The translations under genes and the position numbers were made by a program. Shown one piece after another: positions 16,366-24,813 of a stretch of 64,000 nucleotides of DNA; positions within the stretch are counted from its first letter, which is position 1, and each line of letters begins with the position of its first letter. The stretch lies in assembly GCF_009910845.1 (NCBI RefSeq), contig NZ_SIJB01000030.1, forward strand, positions 62,001 to 126,000. The letters run 5' to 3'. Origin of the DNA: Chengkuizengella marina. GTDB taxonomy: Bacteria; Bacillota; Bacilli; Paenibacillales; KCTC-33759. The notes beneath the pieces are model-generated. The model saw only the letters and a program-made list of their open reading frames with translations. It had not been told where the DNA came from and searched no databases.

Positions 16366-18945
16366 ATGGATATGAGGTATATAAAATATGTTTTTCCTAA
16401 TGAAAAATATTATGAGTCTCCAGAAGAAAAGGTAGAAAACGAATCAAAGTTTAACGTATCTTCTCTTCCTGAATTTTGGGAAACTAGGTGTGATAGCCAT
16501 TGGACATATTACTCCCCACCTAACATTAAATTACCTATTCAAGGTTGGAAGATTCATATTAGTGCAATTCCAAGTGAAGCCCAACATACGCTAGATATCA
16601 TTTCTTCTTTTCTATTTCACCAATCTGTTCCTTTCAAATATGTTTCAAGTTTTAGGGAGTTATTTTTGAAAAATTCAAAGTACGGTGACAGAGGAAGTTC
16701 TGGTAAATTCATTACAATTTACCCCATGGACGAATCACAATTTCTATTCCTTTTAGATCACCTACATACATTACTAAAAGATATTTCGAAAGGACCCTAT
16801 ATACTAAGTGATAAAAGATGGTTAGATGGAAATGTTTATTTTCGCTACGGTGCTTTTGAAAAAATGCACATTAAGAATGGTGCATCTACTATTTTAGCCA
16901 TTAAAACTCCATCTGGTGAATATGTTCCTGACTCTCGAGGTATATCCTATGTAATCCCGGATTTTGTAGAAGAACCAAAAGCAATTCAAGAAATGACGAA
17001 GGACCAAGAAAGAAAGCAGTCCGTAGAATCACAGCTAAGCAAATATAATATCAAGTCAGCTTTACATTTCAGCAATGGCGGAGGTGTTTATTTAGCTGAT
17101 CACAGCGAATCTGGAAAACAAGTTGTATTGAAAGAAGGGCGTCCAGGTGCAGGTCTCGATGGTACTGGTAGAGATGCAATCGAACGTTTAAAACATGAGG
17201 CAGCGATGCTTGAACGCTTAAAAGGTATAGAAAATGTTGTGGAATATCAGGGGATATTCCAAGAATGGGAGCATATATTTCTAGTTGAAGAGTATATTCC
17301 TGGCACTTCATTAAAAGAATGGCTGGCTTCATTTTATCCCTACTCTACAAGTAAGGATCCAATAGAGTATCTTAAAAGCGTAATACCTATTATCAAACAG
17401 ATAAAGAAAGCTGTTAAAGATATACATTCAAGAGGTATTGGTATAGGAGACTTGCAACCATCTAACATAATGATTACTTCGTCTAATCGGGTAAAACTTA
17501 TTGACTTTGAAGCTGCAAATGATGACTTAACGGATACAAAACATTCAGGTTTGATGACTCCTGGTTTTACTGGTGCAGAAGATTCATCAAGAGAACAGAT
17601 TGATTGGTTTGCGCTTTTACGCATAGCTAGATATATGTTTATTCCTATTGGACCAGTCCAGGATATGTCTGAAAGTATAATAAAAAAACATGACCAATGG
17701 ATTATGAAACATTTTGGTGAAGATGCAATCAAGATCATAGAAGATATTGAAGCTGAATGTAGAAAACGCTCTGTTAAACCAATGGTTAGTATGCTATCTT
17801 CACCAGTGAAATATTTGGATAAAGATGACTTGCCAGAGGTCATATCAAAGCTAAGAAAAGGGATGGTTAATGATCTCAGAGAAGGAATAAAGCTTTTACC
17901 TGGGGATATTCATCAATTTGAATCATCTAGCGGACTCCTCAATGTCTTGACCGGTGGATTTGGGGTAGTAATGGCTCTAGCTCGTACCGGTACACTGCCA
18001 AAGAAAGCTAGAGAATGGGCTGTAAAGTATAGTGACATGGACTTTATCAGTTACCTAGACGATGGACTTTTTTCTGGAAAAGCTGGGATAGCTGGGGTTC
18101 TGTATGAAATAGGAATGATAGATGAATCTAAGGGAATATACCATTCAATTCAGACTCAAACAGAGTCTGAAGATATATCACTTAGAACAGGGTTAGCTGG
18201 TATTGGATTAGCACTATTATCTGCATCGACCTTGAATGGTTTCGAGACTTTTTTTGAAAAAGCAGTAGCCATTGGATTTCGATTAGAAACACTTCTTGAA
18301 CGTGATGTTACGATTAAACCCAAAGAGTTTGATGCCATTCCATTTGGGCTGATCGATGGCTGGTCAGGAGCATCATTGTTCTTTAGTGCATTGCATTGGA
18401 TTACTGGGGACGAGAACTGGTTGATGTTATCCATTCGTGCTATTGAAAAGGATACAAATCACTGTGTCCTCGACGATTCAGGATTGTATCAAATAAAAGA
18501 TGGTTCAGGTTTTGTATCCCAACTTGCTGGAGGAAGCACAGGAATAGGTCTAGCCATGATTGAGCTGCGTCATCTACTTAACAGTAAAAAGTGGAATGAT
18601 GAACTTGTAGGAATAGGAATGAGCACGATCCAAAGGTGCTTTTACAGTCCAGGGCTATTTCGGGGACTCGCAGGACTTATCGTAGGTGCTAAGGCTATCG
18701 ATATGGAATTAGGTTTACAAGATGATAAAGCCTATTTAAACAAGACATTAGAGACTATGAATCTTTATTTACTGGAAGAAGATGATAAGCTTTTTGTTCC
18801 TGGTGACTTCAATTACAGATTATCTGGAGATATTTTTTCGGGAGCATCTGGTATGATCCTTGCCCTCAACGATATTTTATCCCATGGGTTTACCTGGTTG
18901 CCATTACCACATATTTACAAGTTATTTCCTTCTCGTAATAACTGA
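16366..18945 (+). CDS. lanKC: class III lanthipeptide synthetase
   Basis: An 859-residue three-domain enzyme. An N-terminal phospho-Ser/Thr lyase domain (about 1-210; 'SDKRW', 'VYFRYGAF') precedes a Ser/Thr kinase domain (about 225-485; 'VVLKEGRPGAG', catalytic D362 in 'GDLQPSNIM', D380 in 'IDFEAA'). A cyclase-like domain follows (about 520-859; 'SGKAGIAGVL', 'GWSGASLFF', 'GLFRGLAGLI', 'SGASGM'). The cyclase lacks the Cys-Cys-His zinc ligands of LanC, which marks class III rather than class IV. It phosphorylates Ser/Thr of a precursor, eliminates phosphate, and may cyclise. A precursor gene starts 35 bases downstream. No transporter or leader protease is nearby. Confidence 0.9.
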   Translation: MDMRYIKYVFPNEKYYESPEEKVENESKFNVSSLPEFWETRCDSHWTYYSPPNIKLPIQGWKIHISAIPSEAQHTLDIISSFLFHQSVPFKYVSSFRELFLKNSKYGDRGSSGKFITIYPMDESQFLFLLDHLHTLLKDISKGPYILSDKRWLDGNVYFRYGAFEKMHIKNGASTILAIKTPSGEYVPDSRGISYVIPDFVEEPKAIQEMTKDQERKQSVESQLSKYNIKSALHFSNGGGVYLADHSESGKQVVLKEGRPGAGLDGTGRDAIERLKHEAAMLERLKGIENVVEYQGIFQEWEHIFLVEEYIPGTSLKEWLASFYPYSTSKDPIEYLKSVIPIIKQIKKAVKDIHSRGIGIGDLQPSNIMITSSNRVKLIDFEAANDDLTDTKHSGLMTPGFTGAEDSSREQIDWFALLRIARYMFIPIGPVQDMSESIIKKHDQWIMKHFGEDAIKIIEDIEAECRKRSVKPMVSMLSSPVKYLDKDDLPEVISKLRKGMVNDLREGIKLLPGDIHQFESSSGLLNVLTGGFGVVMALARTGTLPKKAREWAVKYSDMDFISYLDDGLFSGKAGIAGVLYEIGMIDESKGIYHSIQTQTESEDISLRTGLAGIGLALLSASTLNGFETFFEKAVAIGFRLETLLERDVTIKPKEFDAIPFGLIDGWSGASLFFSALHWITGDENWLMLSIRAIEKDTNHCVLDDSGLYQIKDGSGFVSQLAGGSTGIGLAMIELRHLLNSKKWNDELVGIGMSTIQRCFYSPGLFRGLAGLIVGAKAIDMELGLQDDKAYLNKTLETMNLYLLEEDDKLFVPGDFNYRLSGDIFSGASGMILALNDILSHGFTWLPLPHIYKLFPSRNN

Positions 18946-18980
18946 AAGGGAAAAGTCTGAATCGAAAGGAGGTGATTTCT

Positions 18981-19112
18981 TTGAATCAAGTATTAGCTCT
19001 TCAACAATTAGAACCGAAGAAAGACAGTGAAAGGAATATTATGGTACCTGATGAAACTTACCCTATAGATAATACAGATACTGTAGTAAAACTTACACTA
19101 AAAAATAACTAA
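18981..19112 (+). CDS. class III lanthipeptide-type precursor 1 (no cysteine)
   Basis: A 43-residue peptide starting at TTG 18981 behind AAAGGAGGTGATT, 35 bases after lanKC and surely cotranscribed. The leader 'MNQVLALQQLE' contains the class III recognition motif (hydrophobic-x-x-LQ). The same leader recurs in a second peptide at 34396-34509. The C-terminal part has Ser16 and five Thr (26, 32, 34 and 39 among them) but no Cys, so LanKC could form dehydroamino acids but not ordinary lanthionine. It ends KLTLKNN. A terminator follows. What the mature product does is unknown; toxin, signal and surfactant are all possible. Confidence 0.75.
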   Translation: MNQVLALQQLEPKKDSERNIMVPDETYPIDNTDTVVKLTLKNN

Positions 19113-19130
19113 TTATATAGTAAATTTATT

Positions 19131-19169
19131 AGTAACCTCATGAGTAAACCACTCAATGGGGTTACTTTT
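19131..19169. terminator. terminator between precursor 1 and SgrR-like gene 1
   Basis: AGTAACCTCAT at 19131-19141 pairs with ATGGGGTTACT (one G-T pair), with an inner GAGT/ACTC stem, then TTT. It closes the lanKC operon and can serve the convergent regulator gene. Confidence 0.8.
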
Positions 19170-19197
19170 CTATATATGCTCCTGAAAAATACAGTGA

Positions 19198-20952
19198 TTA
19201 TTTATCCTTTATCCAAAGATTATGAAAGTCATACATTCCTAAACTTCCAAATTTATACCCTTGGAGGTTACTAGAGTAGGCAGTCTCTTCTTTGAAGTGA
19301 AACTGAAAAAGGATGAGATTTTCTTTACGAAACCAACCTATCATTTCATTCCAGATGGACAGACGTTCAGTTGTTGTTTTTCCACTAATAAATCGATCCA
19401 TGAACATATCCATTTGCTGATTCTCTTGTAGAGTGAACAATTGACGATATAGGCTGTTATTTCCAAATGGTTCGATCAAATTAATTTCTGAATCACCAAC
19501 TAATATTACATTTATCATGATAAGATGCGCTTGATGGAAAAATTCCTTTTGGAGGGTCTTCTTAAGGTCAAGAGGTTGGAGTTCTATAGATACACCAATT
19601 TGATTACAACGGGACTGAATCCAATCCGCGTTTTCTCTCCACTGAAGAGAAGGTATAAGCATCGTCAGTGTTTCACCAGCATATCCACTTTCTTTGAGAG
19701 CTTCCTGTGCTTCCGATATTGAATAGGATGGGAAAATTCTCTTTTTGCTGTGAGTATGTAAAAAGCTATCTGCAGGATAAACTTCCCGCATATTTGTTTC
19801 ATTTATCATCGTTTGTCGATCCAGTACAAGACGAATGGCTCTTCTAAATGCTGGATGTTGTTGTGGGCCTGGTTTTTTTGTTTGAAAAATAATTAGTTGT
19901 GTAATCGTTACATGCTGATTCACTGTTTGATCTTGCAAATCCAATGAATCTACATTTTTAGTGGTCATCTTGTAAGAAAATCTGCCTTGGAGTTCCTCTG
20001 GCAAACGAAAGACCTCTAATTGATCCAACCAAGCTCGTTCCTTAAAATAATGATCAAAAGCTTCCAATATTAATTTTTCTTTAGAGAATGAACGCACAAA
20101 AAAAGGTCCTGTACCGACGACTTGTTGTTTCATATCCACATCATATGGAACGATGGAAGCTTTGTTTGAACATAAGATGTTTGGGAAAAAAGGGAAGGGT
20201 TGTTTGAAATAAAAAATGACAATATGATCTCCCGATAATTCTATCTTGTTCAAATGACGACCCAGCCAATAGAAGACGCTAGCAGTGGAATCAAGGACAC
20301 GCTGGAAAGTATGAATCACGTCTTTTGATGTTAATAACCTGCCGTGATGAAAACGAACCCCTTTACGTAGATAAAAAATCCACTCCTTGTCGTTAGGGGT
20401 ATCCCAACCAAGGACGAGGTGCGGATAAATCTGTTTAGTAACGGAATCAATGCTAAGCAATGTATCATAAATTTGACCGGCAAAATGGTATTCGAATGCT
20501 GTAGAGACTTGGGCTGGGTCTAAAGAAATGAGATTTCTATAAATGGGTATTCTTAATATATGTTTTATTTCCTTTTCCCCCTCCGTTTGAAAACCAAACC
20601 ATTCTTCTAGAAATTGCCCTATAATACTATGAATTTGTGCAGGAATGGACAATGAATGGAGAAACTCCATGCCTTCTTTGAAGTGGTCTTGCGCTAGTTG
20701 TTCTGATATATACATCTTAATGCTGTCAATCAGAGAAAGTTGAAAGTTAATACGGGATCTATACCCTCGTCCACGTCCAGGATTCCACCGTATCCATCCT
20801 TGTTCTTTTAATCGATTTAATACCCCTTTTGCATTTGGCTGACTACAGCCGAGAATTTCTATGATTTCGCTCATCGTAGTTTCAAACTCAACACCATTTT
20901 TTTGAGTTGCATAAGCTATATTTAAAATAAGGTAGTGTTCGATTAGTTTCAT
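19198..20952 (-). CDS. SgrR-like regulator with oligopeptide-binding domain (copy 1)
   Basis: A 584-residue protein with no signal peptide. Residues 1-100 form a winged helix-turn-helix ('TMSEIIEILGCSQPNAKGVL', 'GWIRWNPGRGRGYRS'). Residues about 150-580 are an SBP_bac_5 (OppA/DppA-like) solute-binding domain, with 'GWDTPNDKEWIFYLRKGVRFHHGR' and 'VVGTGPFFV' blocks (quoted in part). This is the SgrR architecture: a cytoplasmic transcription factor whose sensor resembles peptide-transport binding proteins. It is convergent with the lanthipeptide precursor gene. A close paralogue at 32580-34325 has the same relation to precursor 2. The ligand is unknown. Confidence 0.85.
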   Translation of the reverse strand: MKLIEHYLILNIAYATQKNGVEFETTMSEIIEILGCSQPNAKGVLNRLKEQGWIRWNPGRGRGYRSRINFQLSLIDSIKMYISEQLAQDHFKEGMEFLHSLSIPAQIHSIIGQFLEEWFGFQTEGEKEIKHILRIPIYRNLISLDPAQVSTAFEYHFAGQIYDTLLSIDSVTKQIYPHLVLGWDTPNDKEWIFYLRKGVRFHHGRLLTSKDVIHTFQRVLDSTASVFYWLGRHLNKIELSGDHIVIFYFKQPFPFFPNILCSNKASIVPYDVDMKQQVVGTGPFFVRSFSKEKLILEAFDHYFKERAWLDQLEVFRLPEELQGRFSYKMTTKNVDSLDLQDQTVNQHVTITQLIIFQTKKPGPQQHPAFRRAIRLVLDRQTMINETNMREVYPADSFLHTHSKKRIFPSYSISEAQEALKESGYAGETLTMLIPSLQWRENADWIQSRCNQIGVSIELQPLDLKKTLQKEFFHQAHLIMINVILVGDSEINLIEPFGNNSLYRQLFTLQENQQMDMFMDRFISGKTTTERLSIWNEMIGWFRKENLILFQFHFKEETAYSSNLQGYKFGSLGMYDFHNLWIKDK

Positions 20953-21002
20953 TTTTGTTGCCCCTCATACAATATTAAATTATATATCATAAATAAGATG
21001 AT

Positions 21003-21037
21003 AAAAGGGATGAAAATCATGAGAATTTTCATCCTTT
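21003..21037. repeat. hairpin in the leader of SgrR-like gene 1
   Basis: GGATGAAAAT and ATTTTCATCC face each other around a six-base loop, extended by A/T pairs. On the minus strand it lies 50 to 85 bases before the regulator's start; on the plus strand it ends in TTTT. It could be an operator, an attenuator, or a terminator protecting the divergent gene. Confidence 0.55.
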
Positions 21038-21173
21038 TTAATTACAGTGATTATTATACAATTATATCAGTTGCAGGAAAAAGTATAAATATAAACCTAA
21101 TAGTTACATAATTATGTAAGCTGAAAAATGGTTGCAAGAATGTTTAAGAATAGCTAGATATGGGGGTGAAGGC

Positions 21174-21353
21174 ATGCAAGGATTGTATTTCGATTTTTTA
21201 CTAAAAAATAAAATAAATAATGTAATGAATATGAAAAAAACTTTAATCGTCTTATTTATTATTTTAGTCATTATTCAATTGACTAGTTTTAATTTATATG
21301 AGTTAAAAAATTATGAACTTGCTTGTTGTGGTTCGGGAGGAGGGGGACCTTGA
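21174..21353 (+). CDS. small membrane peptide with Cys-Cys-Gly tail
   Basis: A 59-residue peptide from ATG 21174, seven bases after GGGGGTG; an internal ATG at 21225 would give 41 residues. Residues about 20-37 are strongly hydrophobic ('KKTLIVLFIILVIIQL'), followed by 'NYELACCGSGGGGP' at the C-terminus. One membrane anchor and an exposed, Cys/Gly-rich tail are visible. I do not recognise the family. It lies between the SgrR-like gene and the cobalamin riboswitch. It could be a pro-peptide or a small membrane regulator. The length and ribosome site support translation, but no homologue was checked. Confidence 0.5.
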   Translation: MQGLYFDFLLKNKINNVMNMKKTLIVLFIILVIIQLTSFNLYELKNYELACCGSGGGGP

Positions 21354-21419
21354 CTCTCAAGGGTGTTGATGATCCTCATCTCTTTCTCCATCAGTAGACT
21401 CCAAAAAAACCATGCATAT

Positions 21420-21450
21420 AGTGCGTATCGATATTCAATCGGTACGTGCT
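21420..21450 (+). terminator. probable terminator after the Cys-Cys-Gly peptide gene
   Basis: A 13-bp stem, 21420-21432 with 21438-21450, including three G-T pairs, closes on a five-base loop. T-rich sequence follows, with an eight-T run about 20 bases later. Confidence 0.5.
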
Positions 21451-21597
21451 ATTTTCCATTTCCATTTTTTTTCATTAGTAAAAACCTCTTAAAAAATACA
21501 TATCCATTTCATATCAACTGTACAAGTCACTCAAATTAACATATAATGATCTAAGAGATTGAAACAGTTATTATACATATAATTTAATATTAAAATA

Positions 21598-21770
21598 ATA
21601 GGTGCCTATCAATTTGCTTTTTTAGGTTAAAAGGGAAGCTCGGTGTAAATCCGACACGGTCCCGCCACTGTAAATGAGGACGACCTCAGTATGCCACTGT
21701 TCTATTGAATGGGAAGGTGAGGAAGTCAGTACTCATAAGTCAGGAGACCTGCCTATATTTTAAGTGCTAT
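21598..21770 (+). ncRNA. cobalamin riboswitch
   Basis: The conserved cobalamin aptamer blocks occur in order: 'AAAAGGGAAGC', 'GGTGTAAATCCGACACGG', 'TCCCGCCACTGTAA', and the B12 box 'AGTCAGGAGACCTGCC' near 21740-21756. It precedes btuF and a terminator. Binding of adenosylcobalamin should switch off the whole downstream B12 operon. Confidence 0.92.
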
Positions 21771-21816
21771 GATCCTTCGAGGAAAAGGGGAAGCTGCAAA
21801 TTGAAAAGTTTGGTAT

Positions 21817-21849
21817 GCCCTTTATTCTACATGGATAAAGGGCTTTTAT
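21817..21849 (+). terminator. riboswitch-controlled terminator
   Basis: GCCCTTTAT (21817-21825) and ATAAAGGGC (21835-21843) form a 9-bp stem followed by TTTTA. It lies between the aptamer and btuF and is the likely expression platform. Confidence 0.8.
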
Positions 21850-21878
21850 ATATACATACATAAAAAAGGGTGGAGAAC

Positions 21879-22892
21879 ATGAAGAAGATATTAATGGTAT
21901 TACTTGTGTTTGTATTTGCATTCAGCATAGCTGCATGTGGTAACAATCCAAGTGAGGTAAGTGAAAAGACAGATCAAGAACAAGGTACACAGGATGAAGC
22001 AGTAGAAAGTAATGATACAACTCAAGAAGAAACAGAAGATATAGCTGCTGAAAATACAGAAAATGGTCAAACGATATATCCATTAACAGTTACAGATGCT
22101 TCAGGTAATGAAATTACTTTTGAAGAAAAACCTGAACGTATCGTTTCTCTTGCACCAAGTGTAACCGAAATTTTATTTGCTCTAGGATTAGATGAAAATA
22201 TAGTAGGGGTTACTGAATTTGATGATTTTCCAGAAGAAGCCACAACAAAACCTAAAATTGGTGGTATTTTGGATGGAAATACAGAAGCAATCTTAGCAGC
22301 TGAACCAGACCTTGTGATTGGTGGACTTTCTTTAAACGAAGCGATTATTACAGGATTGGCTCAACTTGATATTCAAGTGTTTACAATTGAACCTAATTCA
22401 ATTGATGAAGTAATGGAGGGCATTCAATTATTAGGTCTAATTACAGATGCTAATGATGCAGCTGAAACTGTAGTCTCACAAATGGCTGATGAAAAACAAC
22501 AAGTAGTAGAAGCTGTATCAGGGATTTCTGAAGCGGATAAAAAGAAAGTTTATCTTGAGTTTTCAGAAGGCTGGACCGTAGGTAGTGGTGAATTTATGAA
22601 TGAATTAATTGAATTATCAGGTGGGATTAACGTAGCCGCAGATCAAGTAGGTTGGTTACAAATTAGTGAAGAAAAAATTATCGAAGATAATCCCGATGTT
22701 ATCATATATACGACAAAATATATGGATTTGAAACCAGTGATTACAGAGCGTAGCGGGTGGAGCGAAATTACAGCAATTAAAGAAGATCATTTAATAGGGG
22801 TGAATGACGATTTAATCAGTCGTCCCGGTCCTCGAATTACACAAGGTTTATTAGAAATAGCTAAAGGAATCTATCCAGAATCGGTGAAATAA
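21879..22892 (+). CDS. btuF: cobalamin ABC transporter substrate-binding lipoprotein
   Basis: A 337-residue lipoprotein: signal peptide with lipobox 'SIAAC', an acidic Glu/Thr/Asp-rich linker (about 22-65), then a BtuF/FecB-type periplasmic-binding domain from 'ERIVSLAPSVTEILFALG'. Such proteins capture corrinoids outside the membrane and hand them to BtuC. ATG 21879 is chosen since it gives a normal lipoprotein signal; a GTG three codons earlier overlaps the ribosome site. It is the first gene after the cobalamin riboswitch, which makes B12 the likely substrate rather than iron-siderophore. Its stop abuts the btuC start. Confidence 0.9.
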   Translation: MKKILMVLLVFVFAFSIAACGNNPSEVSEKTDQEQGTQDEAVESNDTTQEETEDIAAENTENGQTIYPLTVTDASGNEITFEEKPERIVSLAPSVTEILFALGLDENIVGVTEFDDFPEEATTKPKIGGILDGNTEAILAAEPDLVIGGLSLNEAIITGLAQLDIQVFTIEPNSIDEVMEGIQLLGLITDANDAAETVVSQMADEKQQVVEAVSGISEADKKKVYLEFSEGWTVGSGEFMNELIELSGGINVAADQVGWLQISEEKIIEDNPDVIIYTTKYMDLKPVITERSGWSEITAIKEDHLIGVNDDLISRPGPRITQGLLEIAKGIYPESVK

Positions 22893-23933
22893 ATGAAACA
22901 TAAATTATTGTTATGGGGAGGAGCAGGCATACTGCTTCTTCTTCTTTCCATCGTGGTAAGTTTGTCCATGGGTTCAGCACACATACCATTATTACAGGTT
23001 TGGCGTATTTTGTTACATCAGCTTCCTTTAGTAGGACAACATATCTCTGTAGATTGGCCAATTTCATCAGAAAAAATCATATTAGAAGTTCGTTTTCCTC
23101 GTATTATTCTCGGTATTCTTGTTGGAGCTTGTTTATCTTTAGCAGGTACTGGCTTTCAAGGTGTATTAAGAAATCCACTTGCTGATCCCTTTACTTTAGG
23201 AGTAGCTACAGGAGCTTCCGTAGGAGCTGCATTTTTAATCTTGTTTGGCATTCAATTTTTATGGTTAGGTCAATGGACAGTGCCAATTGTGGCTTTTCTA
23301 TCAGGAATATTAAGCTTGTTGTTTGTATTTAAATTAGCAGGAATACAAGGTAAATTTCGAGTAGAAACAGTCATTTTATCAGGCGTTGTTGTTCAAGCAT
23401 TTTTAGGCTCCATTGTATCTTTTATGATCACTTTATCTGATGATGTAATCAATCGTATTGTATTTTGGTTAATGGGTAGTTTGGCTTTACGAGGATGGGA
23501 ATTCTCTATTATATTATTTCCTTATTTATTCATAGGATTCATTGTTCTCTTAGGGTACGGTCGAGTATTGAATCTATTTGCCTTAGGTGAAAGACAAGCA
23601 GCACATCTAGGTGTGAACGTAGATCGTTCGAAGTGGATCGTGCTTATTTTCTCAACCTTAATCTCTGCTGCAGCCGTTTCTGTAGCAGGTGTAATAGGAT
23701 TTGTAGGTTTAATTGTTCCTCATTTGATTCGTTTATTAGTGGGTCCTGACTATCGACTAATTTTACCACTATCTGTTTTGTTTGGAGCAATCTATGTATT
23801 GTGGGCGGATACCATTGCTAGAATGTTATTAAACCCTCAAGAAATTCCATTAGGTGTGATTACTGCTTTTATTGGAGCGCCATTTTTTGCATACTTATTA
23901 TCTAAAAATAAGAAAATGACCGATCATTCTTAA
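22893..23933 (+). CDS. btuC: cobalamin ABC transporter permease
   Basis: A 346-residue FecCD/BtuC-family permease with about ten helices. Family landmarks are 'RFPRIILGILVGACLSLAGTGFQG', given here in part, 'NPLADPFTLGVATGAS', and 'IGFVGLIVPHLIRLLVGPDYR', the last contacting the ATPase. The start follows the btuF stop with no gap, so the subunits are made together. It forms the membrane channel for corrinoid import with BtuF and BtuD. Confidence 0.92.
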   Translation: MKHKLLLWGGAGILLLLLSIVVSLSMGSAHIPLLQVWRILLHQLPLVGQHISVDWPISSEKIILEVRFPRIILGILVGACLSLAGTGFQGVLRNPLADPFTLGVATGASVGAAFLILFGIQFLWLGQWTVPIVAFLSGILSLLFVFKLAGIQGKFRVETVILSGVVVQAFLGSIVSFMITLSDDVINRIVFWLMGSLALRGWEFSIILFPYLFIGFIVLLGYGRVLNLFALGERQAAHLGVNVDRSKWIVLIFSTLISAAAVSVAGVIGFVGLIVPHLIRLLVGPDYRLILPLSVLFGAIYVLWADTIARMLLNPQEIPLGVITAFIGAPFFAYLLSKNKKMTDHS

Positions 23934-23992
23934 TATAGCGACAATCCTTTTTCAACAATGATATAAACTTTTAAAAAAAGAGGTAGAGATGT

Positions 23993-24766
23993 ATGATCCA
24001 AATTCAACATGTAAGTAAAACATATGATAATCGAAGTATTATTAAAGATATATCTTTTCAAGTTGAAAAAGGAGAGAGTTTTGGTATTATTGGACCAAAT
24101 GGAAGTGGGAAATCTACTTTACTTAAGTTATGTTCAGGGATTGAAAAATCGAATAAAGGAACTATTCAAATAAATGGAAATCAAATGTATACTTATACAA
24201 AAAGGCAACTAGCCAAATGGATAGGAGTACTTCAGCAGGAAGCATTACCTTTGATCGGTTTTTCAGTTCGTGAAGTGGTAGAGATGGGGAGATATCCCTA
24301 TCAAAATTGGATGGGCTCAGAGAAGCAAGATACGGAACAATTAATTACAGATATCATGGAAAAGCTTGAAATTGAACCACTAAAAAATCGTACTTTAGAA
24401 CAGCTTAGTGGTGGAGAAAGACAACGAGTAGCTTTAGGGAAAGTAATGGCACAACAACCTCAAATATTAATGTTGGATGAACCGACTACATATTTGGATA
24501 TCGGTCATCAGGTACAGATGATGGACTACATACGTAACTGGCAGACGCAAAATCAATTAACCGTTATTTCAGTGTTACATGATCTTAATTTGGCGGCAAT
24601 GTATTGTGATAGATTACTGTTATTACACGAAGGAGAGATCGTGAAAGTAGGTACTCCTTCAGAAGTTTTAAAATCTGAGTTGATTTCACAAGTTTATGGC
24701 ACTGAACCGATCGTGTTTACCCATCCAGAATTAAATGTGCCCCAATTATTATTAAAGTCAAAATAA
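23993..24766 (+). CDS. btuD: cobalamin ABC transporter ATP-binding protein
   Basis: A 257-residue ATPase: Walker A 'GPNGSGKST' near residue 37, Q-loop 'VLQQEALP', signature 'LSGGERQRVALGKVMAQ' near 135, Walker B 'ILMLDEPTTYLD' and switch 'VLHDLNLA'. It belongs to the FecE/BtuD group that powers iron-siderophore or B12 uptake, and the operon points to B12. It follows btuC by 59 bases and precedes cobT. Confidence 0.92.
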   Translation: MIQIQHVSKTYDNRSIIKDISFQVEKGESFGIIGPNGSGKSTLLKLCSGIEKSNKGTIQINGNQMYTYTKRQLAKWIGVLQQEALPLIGFSVREVVEMGRYPYQNWMGSEKQDTEQLITDIMEKLEIEPLKNRTLEQLSGGERQRVALGKVMAQQPQILMLDEPTTYLDIGHQVQMMDYIRNWQTQNQLTVISVLHDLNLAAMYCDRLLLLHEGEIVKVGTPSEVLKSELISQVYGTEPIVFTHPELNVPQLLLKSK

Positions 24767-24813
24767 ACCAAAGTATTTTTTGAGTAAGTATAAATTAATA
24801 TGAGGTGAGTATA

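Noticed and set aside
16366-18945. Class IV lanthipeptide synthetase (LanL)
   Set aside because: The cyclase domain lacks the zinc-binding Cys and His residues expected in LanL.
21598-21849. Protein-coding gene between 21.4 and 21.85 kb
   Set aside because: The conserved blocks are those of a cobalamin riboswitch, and no frame with a ribosome site is present.
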